Shown: in pieces, positions 47,138-62,029 of the stretch
Layout of the letters: each line of letters opens with the position of its first letter
Position numbering within the stretch: position 1 is the stretch's first letter
Source of the DNA: Symbiodinium natans
Taxonomy: Eukaryota; Sar; Dinophyceae; Suessiales; Symbiodiniaceae
Length of the DNA stretch: 64,000 nt
Direction of reading: 5' to 3'
Assembly: GCA_905221605.1 (NCBI GenBank)
Contig: CAJNDS010000380.1
Location: forward strand, 192,001 to 256,000
The notes under the pieces: model-generated
Told to the model about the DNA's origin: nothing
The model's input: the letters and a program-made list of their open reading frames with translations, nothing else
The model's database searches: none
Made by a program: the position numbers and the translations under genes

Positions 47138-49205
47138 ACAAGTCACAATACCGTACCGGGCGATTGAGAGCGACAGCAGTTGGCTGACGGACAGAGGGAG
47201 GGCAAAATCAAATGCAACGTCTGGGCAGGCCATGTCAGACACATTCAGACGCCCTCTCCCAGTTCCACACACACAGTCCTTGAAAAGGGACTGGTAACTC
47301 TCGGCGACTCCATCAAGGCAGGGCACATACACCTGATTTGGGGCAAGTTATGAGATTTGCACAACCACTTTGATGTCTTCAAGGTAGGCTTGATGCCATG
47401 CAAGCTTGAACTGCTGCAGTTCGCTTCTGTCCGACTGCAACGAACTGGCACCTCTCAGGCTTTGGGGTGAGGTGCCCTGGCTGGATATGGCTTGATTTGC
47501 TGCCGAGCTTGGGATCCCTGCGCTGCGCCTGCCCTTGGACTAAAACGCCTTAGAAGCCCTGAGAGCCCAACATCCTGAACCCCCAAAACCCGAGAACTTC
47601 ATAAAGCCTCAACCCACTCGCCAAGACAATCGAAGACAAGCAAACCCCGCCAAAGTCCAGGTAGAGTCTGAGTCTTGGGTTCTATACAGTCAGCCATACC
47701 CAAAACAATCTGCACGGTTCCGCCTCTGACTCCTCTGCAAGGCGCTCGCAAAGGAAGCGCCAGTATCCTCTAAACAGGTGCACTCACGGGTGTGATTTGT
47801 CAAGCCGCTAGTCGATTCTTCTTTTTGAATTGTGTTCTTGAGTCTCTTTGCCTCTTCTAGTTCACGGATCGAGGGCATCATGGCTATGAGATCTGCCAAG
47901 TTCAAGGATGTAAAGAGCAGTCGCAGTCATATACAGCAATAACCTTACACCATAGTCTCGCCCTGATGAAGTTTGTTTTTCAGAATGATGCTGTGCTGGC
48001 CGTCACCTATACTGATGATCTTGGAACCCTAGCAGAGATGTCAATTTTAGCTGTTTCTTAGGAATTATAGTGTCCCAAAATTACAAATTATTCCCAACAA
48101 TCCCTCGTCACATGGGCGAAGAGGCCACGCTGCAACCGTTCGACTTTCAAACACGGAGTTGAAATCCAGACCTTGGGCCTCGATACACTTAAGAAACTTA
48201 AGAACCGGCTCTTAGACATGCTGTCTGAAGATCAAGGGACCCGGTACACTGAGCATGGAGCTCGTGCAGCAACATTGCGGATCGGCAATATAAAGCCATT
48301 GACAGGCCTTCTCCTTCTGAATCAGGCCCCACACTGCCTTCCAGCACTTCTGCTCTGATCCAGACTTCCAGAAGCTGTTTCGCAGTGATTTGAAACGTGC
48401 TATCCTGGAGGAAGACATGAACTGACACGAACTGGTTGCCACACGGATAAGGAACTATAGAGATGCTGTCCTTTATAGCATTCGCCCCTTGTTACAAGTT
48501 GATTGTCGTAGGGCTGTACAGCTCTAGACAACTGCTGCACCCACCAGCTCAAAAAGTCATCTGCGGCCTCCAGGTTCAGGCTCAAGGTTTCGGGTTGGAA
48601 CTGAGAAAGGCTGCTGAATGCAGCGCTGGTGCGCTTGCCTAGAAGGAGTTTAAGGCTTGCATTGCCAACCCAGGTCCGTCATGGTTGGGGGCTTCTGAAG
48701 TTCAAGGAGTGGCTCGAGGTTCAACTGGATGTGCTCCCACCCCCCTTCCCGAAATGCCGGGAGCTTCTCCATAAACATGCCCACGCCCAAAACACTCCCT
48801 AAATACTCCAAAGCCATCCGCAAGCCCTGCTAAGCCAAAGCTTCCAGTATGGACCCTATAGATCCTGTAAACCCTTCTCATCCCGCAAAGAATGCCCTCA
48901 GCGGTCAGCTCCGCCAAGGGGGTTGGGGCACCCAGGATAACGTGCAGGCTCAGAGAATTTCCGAACTTCATTGGGGGGTTTAGGGGCTTAGGGGTTTTGG
49001 GGCTTAGGAAAGTTTAGTGATGAAGGATGGGTCAGGGAGAGGGGTCCCAGAAAGACTGGGAGTCTCGAACCTACGGTGTCGGACTTCAGGGCCATTAGGT
49101 GTACTCCATGAACGACCTCGAAAAGCATCCCACAGTCTAAACTTGGTCTGTTAAAGCCTCGGGAGCTGCTTTACTTCTCCATGAACCACCTGTGCAATCC
49201 AGCAA

Positions 49206-50136
49206 TCAACTCCATCTCCTGTTTTGATTGGAGCCGCCGGCGGCCTGCGCTGCCCTGTAAAGCTCATAAAATGCCAGCCATGGATGTCCAAAGCTGGTAG
49301 TTTCAGCCTTGTTTGGAAAGAAATCTACAAACTTCGCAGTGTCTTCACAGATTGGGCAGGCGCACTGAGTTCCTTTCGCTTGCTCTGCCTCGATGAGCAT
49401 GTTGCGAACAACCTCACGATTCTGGACATCTGCCAGCAATCTCGCTGCCCTGTCACTCAAGTCTGTTGGCCACTTGGTCCGATTGATGCCGGATACTTCT
49501 GGCCGCAAACGGGATAGCGAAATGCGGGCGAGCTTCTCCAGGGACGCCCGGACTACATCGTTTGCATTGACTCCGGCGAGACCCCAGCTCATGCCCCGAA
49601 ACACCCAGTCTTCTTGAACCAGCATGATCTCAAAAAGGTAAGCTTCCTTTGTGGTCATGTCCACGGAACTGTCAGTGATACCAAATGCCACATACCCTTC
49701 ACAATGGTAAGGATGCTCTGCGTTCTTACAAGATGTCTGGTCTGCAACAGCCAAGAAGGCCCGAACAATTTTCTCTGCGATTTGCGTCTCCACGTCTTCA
49801 ACGTCGAGACCCTGCCTGCTGAGTTCCTCCTCAAGGTCTTGCATTGGGCCCATGAACCTCTTCATATTCTCGGAATGCGAATTGGCCACCACAAAGGCTG
49901 AGCGGTTCTGCACACCGATAAGCCTCAGTTGCTCCTCGCTCACAAGGCGTTGGCCACCCGTCTTGTAGTAGCCATCGCGACACACATATATCCGAGGAGG
50001 GTCCATGCTGGTCACCGAGAAAAAATGTCGCATCTCAAGCTTGCGACGGTGAAGGGTGGGCACTTGCAACATGGCCTGCTGCAAGGTCTGTGCTTTGAAA
50101 TCGTGGATGTCAGCAAGCTCTGGTACAGTCATAAAC
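49206..50136 (-). CDS. TTL-like gene exon 4 (C-terminal)
   Basis: Acceptor GGATCAG, one base, then FMTVPELADIHD; ends with a stop at 49206. Carries the two best TTL matches and a possible metal-binding CACPIC near the C-terminus. Confidence 0.65.
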
Positions 50137-51469
50137 CTGATCCCATCCTCGGATCAGCAGCAACATGAGAACAAGCAGACCTCAAAAAAAGAGGTTTCTT
50201 AAAGAGGGCATTTGAGCTGTCTCAAAATAGTAAAAGTATCTTATCTATACGACATCAATTATCTCAAGCACCAGTCCGGATACCCCCATAGCCATGCCGT
50301 CCTTATGGGTCAGCCCCATGGGACAGGGTTGAGGTTGAGGGCTTCCTACTGCAGAGGAAAACTAAATGGTAAATGTTAAGTTCGTACATTCCCTGGTCCT
50401 TCTTGGCAACCCACATGCTGTTGTCGCCTGCAGCTTCTCTAGCACGCACTTGGATGCTTGCATCCAGCACGTCGCTTTCAGCAACGAAGCATGGCGGCAC
50501 GAAACGAAAGTCCACGCGCAATTCTGAGCTGGCCTTGTTCTGAGCTTTGCAAAGACTTGACTTCGAGGAGATCATGTCGAAGCGTGGGTTGTAGGTCACT
50601 AACCTGGATCCGGAAAACCTCGGATCCACACTGTGGAAAAAGCGATCTATCATCATCGACTGTCTAAGGCCCAAGGATTCGGTTGCATCATGAAGACGGT
50701 TCTGAACGAAGGTTCCACACATACATTCCATGTAGCCACCCCGGCTGTCACTCGGATCTAGATGCGTCTTCCAAAACCACACACAGCACCCCAGGAAATC
50801 CAAGGGGCATGGGTTTGGAGTCTCTGGTACACCTCTGCCAGTGCTCGGATATCTCACCGTTGCCCTTGCAGATGAAGGCCAAGTCAGTGGCTTCGCCGCA
50901 GTGCTGCAGCTCATCATCCTTTCGAAAGGATGCCCGGAACCCAGCCATGCAAATGGTCTCCAGAAGCCATTCCTCGTCGTTGCAGCCACTCAGGGTGACC
51001 TTTAAAGGCGTGCCCGTCCTGCCAGGAACAAGATTCCAAGACGCTCTTTAGGCTGTGAAGTAGAGAAGAGGTATCTTACAAGGCACCTGTTTGCGGCCCA
51101 AAGGCTTGTATGTTTTCTATGAGAGTTGAGAACATGTGGCAGAATCTCATAAACGGCATCTAGGGGGAGTCGAGAGGACACAAACCAACCCAGCTCTGGC
51201 CTGCAAACCTCCGGTAGCCAGTTTGGCAGCGCGAGTTGCTGCAGACTCCAGAACCCCGAGGCGATGACCAACACACCAAGGACAAGAAAGACCACGTGAG
51301 TAAACCGAGCATTGGTCAAGTAAGGCCTTTTGCCCTTGCAGAGGCGGCCACCGAACCACGCAGCACACGGGTCAAGTAGCCATCGGGCAACAGAACCAGC
51401 CTTGAAAAAGATCCTTGAAGCAACACCAGCCTTGCACGGCCAACATCGTGCCACTAGTTGCTGCACCAT
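49206..51469 (-). CDS. Tubulin-tyrosine-ligase-like membrane protein, four exons
   Basis: Exons 51087-51469, 50858-51018, about 50388-50823 and 49206-50136, whose phases agree. Exon 1 has a basic start and one strong membrane helix (FLVLGVLVIASGFW), suggesting a type II anchor. The rest resembles the TTL fold, an ATP-grasp ligase family that adds amino acids to tubulin tails: MWVAKKDQG matches the WIxKPxxxxxG strand, RHFFSVTSMDPPRIYVCRDG matches the 'R.Y.LVTS.DPLR.Y.Y.DG' strand, and YLFEIMLVQEDW matches the final 'FE..g.D...' segment. Several residues expected for ATP binding and catalysis are changed (proline after K, arginines, terminal ExN), so it is probably a divergent or inactive member. 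The junction between exons 2 and 3 would need a 34-base intron and is the least certain. The protein would be about 650 residues. Confidence 0.5.
50388..50823 (-). CDS. TTL-like gene exon 3
   Basis: Reads YMECMCGTFVQNRLHDATES, later FDMISSKSSLCKAQ and DNSMWVAKKDQG, ending at GTACGA in a phase that fits exon 4. The right edge is uncertain. Confidence 0.55.
50858..51018 (-). CDS. TTL-like gene exon 2
   Basis: Acceptor CTTGTTCCTGGCAG, reads LSGCNDEEWLLETICMAG and ends CKGN plus one base at GTGAGA. Confidence 0.6.
51087..51469 (-). CDS. TTL-like gene exon 1 (membrane anchor)
   Basis: Starts at the first ATG, MVQQLVARCW; 383 bases ending in phase 2 at CAG followed by GTGCCT. Exon 2 supplies one base to give NRTGTPLK. 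Contains the only transmembrane helix. Confidence 0.6.
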
Positions 51470-51479
51470 GTCAGCCGGC

Positions 51480-53785
51480 GCTGAACTTCAGACTCGAAGA
51501 TGCTCAAAACAAAAAATATATATCTACAGGGAAAGAGGTTTAAGGCTTAGGCGGCATAAGCATAAAGCTTCCACCAACTGTTTGCACCACAGGGACGCCG
51601 GCAGAGGAGCTGCAAAGCCGCAGCATGAAGCTGCCAAATCAGCTTACGTGCCGCTTATTGTCATTGTAACTTGCCACAACCAAGCTTCAGGCTGACTTCG
51701 AATACATGCTATGCATTATCACGTTGTCCCATTCGTGTCGCTAATCGTTAGGAATGAACTACTTCCATCAAAGGACCTGAATCATAAACCCAAGTCACAC
51801 CGAGACCCACTTTACTTCAAGCCACATTCATGCAAGCAATAATGAACAGAACAAGCTCGGGAGGTTCTTCAAAGCCACACTTGGCAATATCTCAAGTGCC
51901 TCTGCAAAAAGACGGAGATCCTAAACAATCTCCACCCCCTGCCAAACTCCGATGACGTCCTAGGTCCAAACATGTCCAAACTCTTCGAGCCACCCTGCCA
52001 TGCCGGGCCTTGAAAGCCCAGTGCTCCCCGCAGCCCATGGCCTCAGAAACGAAGGGCAACCGAAGAGCAAAAGCATTTGGAGAACCGGGTCAATCGAGAA
52101 GCAATGTTGAAGCGCAACAGCAAAAAACACGTGACGACCCCGACGGACAGACGTGTTCAGAACATTAGGCCATCATTAGGGCTGAACGAATGTTCATGTG
52201 GCTGAATTAGCTCAGCAGTTTGCAACGGGCTATATTAGAATAAGTGGTGTATTGCTGTTTGAAACATTGGCTGGCAAAAAATGGGTGGAAGTCGAAAATT
52301 GCCTAGGAATTCTTCACGCAGCTTGTGAAAGAGCATGGATGCCTAACAGGAAACCCGACATGAACTGTATGAGTTCTCTAGAGCGCACTTGCAAGACTCC
52401 CCTGCCCATGACAACGTGGCAATGCTGAGTGCTGCGCAAATCTCAGGTGCGGCTGCGCGATGCGCCCTGGGCTGTTTAGGATTCAGGGTCTTGCTACACA
52501 GTTCTAGCATGGATGACGCTACAAGTACCGGCTGAATGCTTGCATTGGAAGTTGCAGGGTAGCAAGCGTGCGCTGTGCAGTGCTTAAGGGATTGGTTGCC
52601 TCGGCTTCACCGCGTTCAGCTGTTGTTCATGGGCTGTAGAGTTAACACAATAAAATCTTTGCCACCTCCAGAAATCTAAAGGCTGCAGGGTCGACGTAAA
52701 CGTTGAGGGTCCGCAAATGCGCAAGCTTCGTTCCATTTCAGAACTTCTAATCCCAAATTCAACTTTGCTGAGCAGGGAGCCAGTCACAAAAGGCGAGGAT
52801 GTGTAATGTTGGCAGCTCCTGTGTGCAGCATCGGGCTAGGGGGACATTCGCTTCAAATAGATTGCCAGACCCTGCGGCCCTGTGCGCGCAGCTCAACCCT
52901 GCACCGTGCAAAACTTCAAGCCGTTGCTATTGCCATGGCCTCTTTGATGCCACTTTGGCCGGTGAGGCTCTGGCCCATAGAGGCTGCGTTCCTCTCCACA
53001 GCTGCTCTGGCTTCGTGCTTCGCATGGAAATTACGTGCACTCACAAACCTGTTCAAGAGTTCGGGTTATGTAGATAGATATGTTTCACACAAACTTTCAC
53101 GCAAGATTTTTCGGTTGTTACAGAAAGAACCAACTGTTTCAGAAATCGCAAAATCAAGAAGGTCGCAGAATCTTCATGAAGGGAATCTGCAGTGAAAAGC
53201 CTGTTGAATAAACACGTTGAAGCCTCTTGCATCGAAAACAACGCGCTTGAACAAGGTGTTTTCGATATCCACCACACAAGTCTTTCTTACATTTGGAAGT
53301 TTGTAAGTCCACAGTGCCTCAAAACTTGAAAATCTATGAAAATGCTTCCTGCTCACTCATGTTTGCAAGAGCACGAGCCCAAAAGCCCCAGACCCCAGAC
53401 CAAATCTCATTCTTCCTTCGCTGTCTTGCAGCGATTTTGCACACTCGTTAATCAATACCATTGCTATCTGCAGGCCACCCAAAGCACAATTTCTTCCCAT
53501 TTCTTCGCCCGCTTGCTCCACATCTGCGTGACATGCGTGACCCGCTGTACTGGACGCGCAGTCCAAAACTGTGACACCACAACGAGGTGAGAACTCGAAC
53601 AAACTTAACTTCCATTCGGATGTACACTGCCTCTTGTGGGCAACCAAGACTCGGCAGATGACTATACACCTTTGGCTCATGAAAACATGGGGGGGACTAA
53701 CATGACGATGCTGCTAAGATGCTCCCCAAAGTCAAAAGGGAAAGTGCAAGCAAAAGAGCTCTAAGGGCTGTGAAAGGCCTCTACC
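51480..53785. other. No gene recognised
   Basis: Intergenic region between two minus-strand genes. Short frames only. A TGGCTGAATTAGCTCAGCAG stretch at about 52199 resembles a tRNA 5' half but has no partner strand. Confidence 0.4.
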
Positions 53786-56289
<2,504 letters not shown>

Positions 56290-56299
56290 GGCAAGAGCT

Positions 56300-57640
56300 T
56301 GAAGGATTGGGGATCGGATCGTTTTGGAGGCTGTGGCCTTGCTGCGGTTCCCGAATTTTCCTGAACTCCTTGGAGTGCACTCCTGCAGACTCTTGCAACC
56401 TCGGTTTCACACTATGCTGGATCGTACGAAAGCCCACCCTAAGATGCCCAGACGTCCCAGAAACACCATCCTCAGGCATACCAGAACCTTGCTGTACGCA
56501 GATTCGAGTACAACGATGTCAGGTAAAACAAGTGTGTATATATACAGACCCACGGCTGCCACCCTCTGCTTGCGACACTTTATGGCATCAGGCTGTCCTC
56601 CTCAGAGTTGTTCGCGCAGCTGGTCTTTCTGGCTTTTGATCTCTTGGGCCACCTTGCCCACAGAGGTCAACCGCCAAACAGCAGCGGCACAAAACAGTCA
56701 ACAAAACACACAGTCACACACACACGCCCCCAAACGCACGTTGGAGCTACGACAGGTCACTCGTGTCATCACATCATGCTCAGACTTGGTACTTGTGTTC
56801 AGATGTTTTGAGGGTGTCTCGAGAGACCTGGCATCAATTGCCAAGTGCCTTCACTGCATTGGAGGGCGTTCATGCTGGCCGGCCTTCGGGCATAACTTTT
56901 GCACTGCGGGTTCTGCTGGCCAACCGCCTGTTGCGGCTTTTAGGACGAGCATGTGAACCACACCGATTGGGTGAAACAGTGGCCCCAGGTGACGCGGGAA
57001 AGAGCCCAAATGATGCAAACCAACGCTCCAGGGAATACCGGCAGGGCTCGGACGGCTAGGGTCACACCTGGACATGGCGCATGGACGACGACATGGCGAC
57101 TTTGGCCACATCTATCCTTAGTTGTGTTCAGCATCCTTCGACTCATGTCGGGATATCTGTGGAATCTGATATCTCTAGCAGCATGTCGAAGAGTAGCGCA
57201 AGCCCGAAAGCGAAGCCAGCATGCGGGCAAGCATCAGTGCGAGGGACATGGAGGCAGAGGCCGTAGCAGTAGGTGAAGCTTCTGCGGCATCCTGGAGCAG
57301 GGCTTCGGCTTATGATTCAGGCATTGGCACCGATGTAAGGATTCGCAACAGCCACGTACACAGTATGATGAGAATAGATTGTGTTCTGCATGACCTGCAC
57401 AAGCTCGCAGCAGAATACAGTTGGTGTGCATGCCTTGAACTTCGAAAGTGCTCGACGCCAGTGCCCGCAATCGGGCAGTATTAAGGAAGCCACCCAACAG
57501 CCTGTGCCCTGATCAATACACAATTGGCGCCGAAGAACAAAGTGAACGCACTGAATCTGCGAATTTAAGATGCTTTACAGGCCCACATGGCGTTGAAACA
57601 AATGCTGATGCAATGCTGTCTTTTCCACATCACATTGGTA
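56300..57640. other. No gene recognised; upstream region of secreted-protein gene
   Basis: Would contain its promoter or trans-splice acceptor. No further coding exon recognised. Confidence 0.35.
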
Positions 57641-57648
57641 CGTGCTAC

Positions 57649-57736
57649 TGCTGGTATGTTGTGGTGGTCGCGGCTGATGCTGCTGGGGCTGCTGCCTTTG
57701 CATTGTGATTGCCAGGTGGCGCCGTCGACACAGTGG
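57649..57736 (+). CDS. Weak candidate plus-strand exon
   Basis: A hydrophobic start MLWWSRLMLLGLLPLHCDC, signal-peptide-like, followed by a perfect GTAAGT donor at 57739. It would be the only plus-strand gene in the window and the continuation runs into TCC/TGC repeats, so I consider it doubtful. Confidence 0.2.
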
Positions 57737-57837
57737 CAGGTAAGTGTCGAATTCGGGGCGGCGCTTCCGCTTTGGAACTCTTCGACAACATCGCTGTTTA
57801 CAGTGCTCATTTGCGTGTTCCAGGGTGTTGTGTCGTC

Positions 57838-57873
57838 CTCCTCCTCCTCCTCCTCCTCCTCCTCCTCCTCCTC

Positions 57874-57906
<33 letters not shown>
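57838..57906. repeat. TCC and TGC trinucleotide arrays
   Basis: About 13 TCC units then about 9 TGC units, giving Glu/Gln or Ser runs in translation. Confidence 0.95.
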
Positions 57907-57909
<3 letters not shown>

Positions 57910-58573
57910 TGGGTGTTTGTGGTGGTGGTTTGATGGCGTTGTCGTCGTCATCGTCGTCGTTGTCGCAGCGGCGGCTGCTGCTTTGTGCTGCTGTTTGGTT
58001 TGCTGGCGATCAATGTAGCTGAGGTGGTTGGCTGGTCGGTGGCTTGGTTGCTGACCCAGTCCTTGAAACTTTGGGTGGCAGCATGTGCTTCTGCAAGAAA
58101 GCAGCAATCAGCAACGGCACTGCTTGAAGAACGTTTCCTTGCTTTACGATTTCTTTACGATTTCTTACAATCGATGCCCTCAACCCTCCCTCACCTCGGC
58201 AAAAAGCCCATGGCTCGGCCTGCGGGTCGAGTTCCAGGTCATCCTCTGGCTGAGTCGGAGCCGCTTTAGCGCCCTGCCAGCTGCAGATAGCTGCAGATTT
58301 CAGACTCTTAACTTTCTCTTAACACTCTTAACACGGGCCACCGGGGTGAAGCCCTGGACTCGACGCTCTATCGAGGGCAACAGGTTGCGCTGGCGCCGCA
58401 GCCCCTGCCATGCTGCAGACCCCGCCGTGCGCACACATAAATACGAGAGCACACTGGGGATCTCAGGGCCTGCCAAGTGACTCCGAGCTGTCAAAAAGGA
58501 TTTCGTACCAGAGTGGCTTTGGTAGCACTAACATGAAAAGGCATAGTACGCGGAAGTCCGGAACCCCGATCCG

Positions 58574-58594
58574 CCCCCCCCCCCCCCCCCCCCC
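58574..58594. repeat. C homopolymer
   Basis: 21 consecutive C. Confidence 0.95.
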
Positions 58595-58989
58595 ACCCTT
58601 CCCGAGATTCCGAGTACACCGAGTGTGGCCTGAGCTCTGTTGCTGTGAGGTTCGGAGGTTGCAGAAGTTGTGCGAACTCTCGAATCAGGATGCCTAGCGA
58701 CTTTGGCAGAAGTATGTGTGTGTGTCGGAACCTTGGCACACGTATCCAGCATTCGGTGCAAACAGCCAAGGCATCCACGACTTCCTCCAATAGAGGGCTT
58801 TAGAGAGAATGTCAAATGTCAGTAGCCAGCATAAAGGAAGCTTGATTACGTTCAGCCAGTTTGTCTTGGTAAATAGTCCTGATGTTCTTGGCGCATTGCG
58901 AGGATATTTGGCGTGTGAAGGTAAACACAGACTACTACAGCATAGATGCGCCTGTTCCTACACATCTCTCTCCGTGGTCCATCCTATAG

Positions 58990-59220
58990 GAATGACAGCA
59001 GCTGGATCTACCCAGCTGGCCTTCGGGCGCATGGCCATCTTGATCTCTTCTGCCCCATGCAGCTCTCTGGCCTGTGCAAGAAAAATTGTAAGCGTGCACT
59101 TCTTGTCCTCGACTTGCGGAAACAAGGCTCGGTGGAAGTCTCACCACGCCGCAACTTCCTCTGCCGCATTCAAGTCGACCATCAAGGCTGCTGCAGCTGC
59201 AGCTGCAGCTGCAGCTGCAG
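58990..59220 (-). CDS. Two candidate coding exons, unknown protein
   Basis: Exon a (about 59155-59220) reads an alanine run then LMVDLNAAEE; exon b (about 58990-59071) begins after TTTCTTGCACAG and reads ARELHGAEEIKMAMRPKASW then VDPAAVIP. Joining at a GTTGCG donor keeps phase 0; a nearby GTGAGA donor would not. The alanine run comes from a GCAGCT repeat. No family recognised. Confidence 0.4.
59190..59220. repeat. GCTGCA hexanucleotide repeat
   Basis: About five CTGCAG-type units, self-complementary. Confidence 0.9.
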
Positions 59221-59405
59221 TGTTAGCAATCGGGTTTAGGTTTAGGTTTGCCGGTCGAGGTGTCGGCATTGGCCTCTGGATTCAACCCCTCTTAGTTAGT
59301 GGACAGAGTGAACACCTCAAAACACATCTCGAAAATCTTCGCATCACTCACCGACTTCCCAGCGGTCACCAACTCTAGCACAACAACGCCACGTTATGAA
59401 TTCTT

Positions 59406-59447
59406 CAGAACGTCAGGCTTCATTATCAGAACGTCAGGCTTCATTAT
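59406..59447. repeat. 21 bp tandem duplication
   Basis: Two exact adjacent copies of a unit starting CAGAACGTCAGG. Confidence 0.95.
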
Positions 59448-59449
59448 CA

Positions 59450-61810
59450 ACACCACTCCAAACATCAAGATGAGATGGCTTTGGCAAACAGATTTGTTCG
59501 TCCCATGCGTTTCTCATGACTGTAGTGAGCAGTATACTATTGCGACAAAGGAAGCGGCTGTAGAGTAGTAGGCATTCAGACAAAACACTAAACCAACCTT
59601 GTCAGCACAAGAAGCACCAAAAAAGTATCCAGGCAGTCGGGCAAGGAGGCAGGTGAGCAGCCGCAATTCCTCGTCGCAGCGCTGTTCCTGCAATCGTTTT
59701 CTCATGGTTCTCCTATTACTTTACACCGATATGTCACTAGAGTAATTCCTTCAGCTTGATGCATGAAGATCAGACTGGCAGCGATAGTGACGTCGCAAGA
59801 AACCTACAAATCACGCAAACTGAGGCAGCTGCGTCCACATAGCACTCACGCATGATTCGCTCGAGGAGGCGTAGTTCCAGAATCGACGAAGACACTACCT
59901 GGTTGAGAGAACATGACATCAAAGCCAATTCTAGATCATCTTAGCCCTTTCGTAGTTACGTGTTCTGCTCAAAGTGCAGGGTCTCGATAGTGTCTTGATG
60001 AAGCACATCGAATTCCCACCACATAGAGGAAGAAAGTGTGCTCTTGCAGTCTCATACCGTAGGCCCTGCGGGGGGCAATATTGTATCCAGCCGCTTATAC
60101 ACATGCATCACACATGTTCATATGAATTTCGTCCCAGTCGTTCGTTTTACATGCGAAATGTCTGAGCGAGAATAGACAAGCAACTAAGCAGATATATGTA
60201 CACGTATATGTATATATAGAAAAACACTACAAAAGACTTAAAGGCAGTCTTGAACATCAATATGTATGTTTGCTACACGCATACGTATACATACACACAC
60301 ACACACACACGTACATCTACTGCAATATCCTGCACGAAGCTGGGCGAGAGAGGAGTCCGCAAGGATGAACTATCCGGAAAGAGGAACCAAGAAGGAATGC
60401 TTGCGGCAATACACCTGGAAGCCCGGATGAGAATGCGCTCACACTACGCTCACACACACCACAACAGAACTGTAACAGACCTATCGCAGCTCCTGTAGGA
60501 TGCGTGCCTCGCGGCCGGAACCCAGAAGAGCTGCTGTCGGGGAGCCTGTCCCAACGCATACAAAATCTCCCAAAGGCCGCATTTTGAGACGTCTGTGGAA
60601 TAAGCTCCAGATGTTCCAGCTTGTTTGTGGAGGCTGCCATGACCATGAGGGCTAGTGAGGCTCGCAATAGTCGTGATTGAGGTGGTCCTTCACCACAAAA
60701 GGAAGAAAGGCTCAGACAGGCTTTGGATTGCGCAAGCCCCCTTCGAATTTTAGCGAATTTTAGCCACGGGCAGCTTCACAGCGCCAGATCCAAACCTTTC
60801 CCTGGGCTGCATGAAATAATATGAAATACTACATGCAGGCTTCGGAAAGCATGGAAGCTAACGGTGGACCTCCCTCTTCTTCCATCAGCTCGTGCCTGAG
60901 CATAGATCAACATGGATCCATGATGCATGCAAGCGCTTACACAAAATCGCTAGCCTGTCCACAACGAAGGAGCGACGCTGGCCAGCAATCTAGCATGTTC
61001 ACACATATTATGTGTGAAGGAGTACTCATGGCATCCGAAAACTTTGTGAGCCCCGGCTGTACAGAACCGTTCATTGTGTCATCACCGTGATCACCATACA
61101 GTATGAATAGAGGCGTGCCCAGAACACGTACGTATCACCACCTCGAACCCACGCACGTCCACATGTCCGGCCCAGGCACAGGCACTCCAGCTGACGCTGT
61201 CGAGCCTCCTGCCACAAAGCTCCGATTACCCCCCTTCGGGGCACCACAGAAGCGTGTCTGCCGAATCGATTGCTTTTCTTTCGTCACCACCAAGTAATGA
61301 AGCAGAATGCAAAGGCTCATCGGGACTCTGAAGGTGCAGGCCATGCAGTTCTGATACTTAGTGTCAAAGCCAACAGCAGCAAGGGTTGGGAGATTGCATG
61401 AGCTGTCTGCGTGACCGACCCAACAAATGTGCCAGCTCGACAGCAAAAGCTGTCCAGTAAGTCTCACCTGCCATGTCAGCAGCTACCCTCCACAGCTAAA
61501 CTTAAGTCGTCAAGATGCCAGCGCCTGTCCACTGTTGCCGGTGTTGACTCACGCCGTTTCGCTTAAGGAAGTCGTTCCAACCGAGAGACAGGACAAACAA
61601 CCAGTCATAAACACTGAGTTGGGAATCTGTTCCTCCTTTTCAAAAGCACGATACTCTCTTCAGCAAAAACTGCGACAGTGCAAATCACGAAGCAGCTCCT
61701 CACAGAACCGAAGAAAGCATGATGTTCCAAAAACCACCCCTCCAATGCCAGATGCGAGCGGCCGAACCAAAGGTGGAGCTCACTGCCTGACTCAAAAGAG
61801 CAAAAACGAA
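59450..61810. other. No gene recognised
   Basis: Open minus-strand stretches at 60480-60660 and 61150-61310 have plausible composition but no motif. A CA microsatellite lies at about 60293-60310. Confidence 0.3.
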
Positions 61811-61816
61811 TGTCAC

Positions 61817-61997
61817 CTTCTTTCGCAGTAGCAGCCATTAGTGCGCTTCCCCCGTTTAGGCGAACTACTGGGCTTTCCACGTCAACAAAACTCAAGCCAT
61901 GGTTGCGGGCAATTTTTTTCACTCCAATGACGAGAACCACCAAATTGAGGATGATCGGCAAAAGTTGTCGCATTGAAAACCCGGAAACATCGAACAT
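61817..61997 (-). CDS. Candidate first exon of a membrane-anchored protein
   Basis: Starts MFDVSGFSMRQLLPII with a hydrophobic helix (LLPIILNLVVLVIGV), then VESPVVRLNGGSALMAAT, ending at a GTGACA donor (61816). It could also start at the in-frame ATG at 61973 or 62027. No family recognised. Confidence 0.4.
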
Positions 61998-62029
61998 GCA
62001 AAGCGGAGACCAATCATAACCCAACACGT

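Larger units (their letters stand above)
45240..49205. other. No gene recognised
   Basis: Contains a 17 G homopolymer (46002-46018), telomere-like motifs near 46110-46170, a CCCCAAG-rich tract (46340-46465), three exact copies of CCCGACATGT (47101-47130) and a G-rich GGGGCTTAGGGG stretch near 48970-49010. No coding exon recognised. Confidence 0.4.

Noticed and set aside
52199-52270. tRNA gene suggested by AATTAGCTCAGCAG
   Set aside because: No anticodon arm, T-arm or acceptor-stem partner follows at the right distance.
57565-58107. Protein with Gln, Glu and Ala/Thr runs on the minus strand
   Set aside because: The runs come from microsatellites and the flanks have no recognisable domain.
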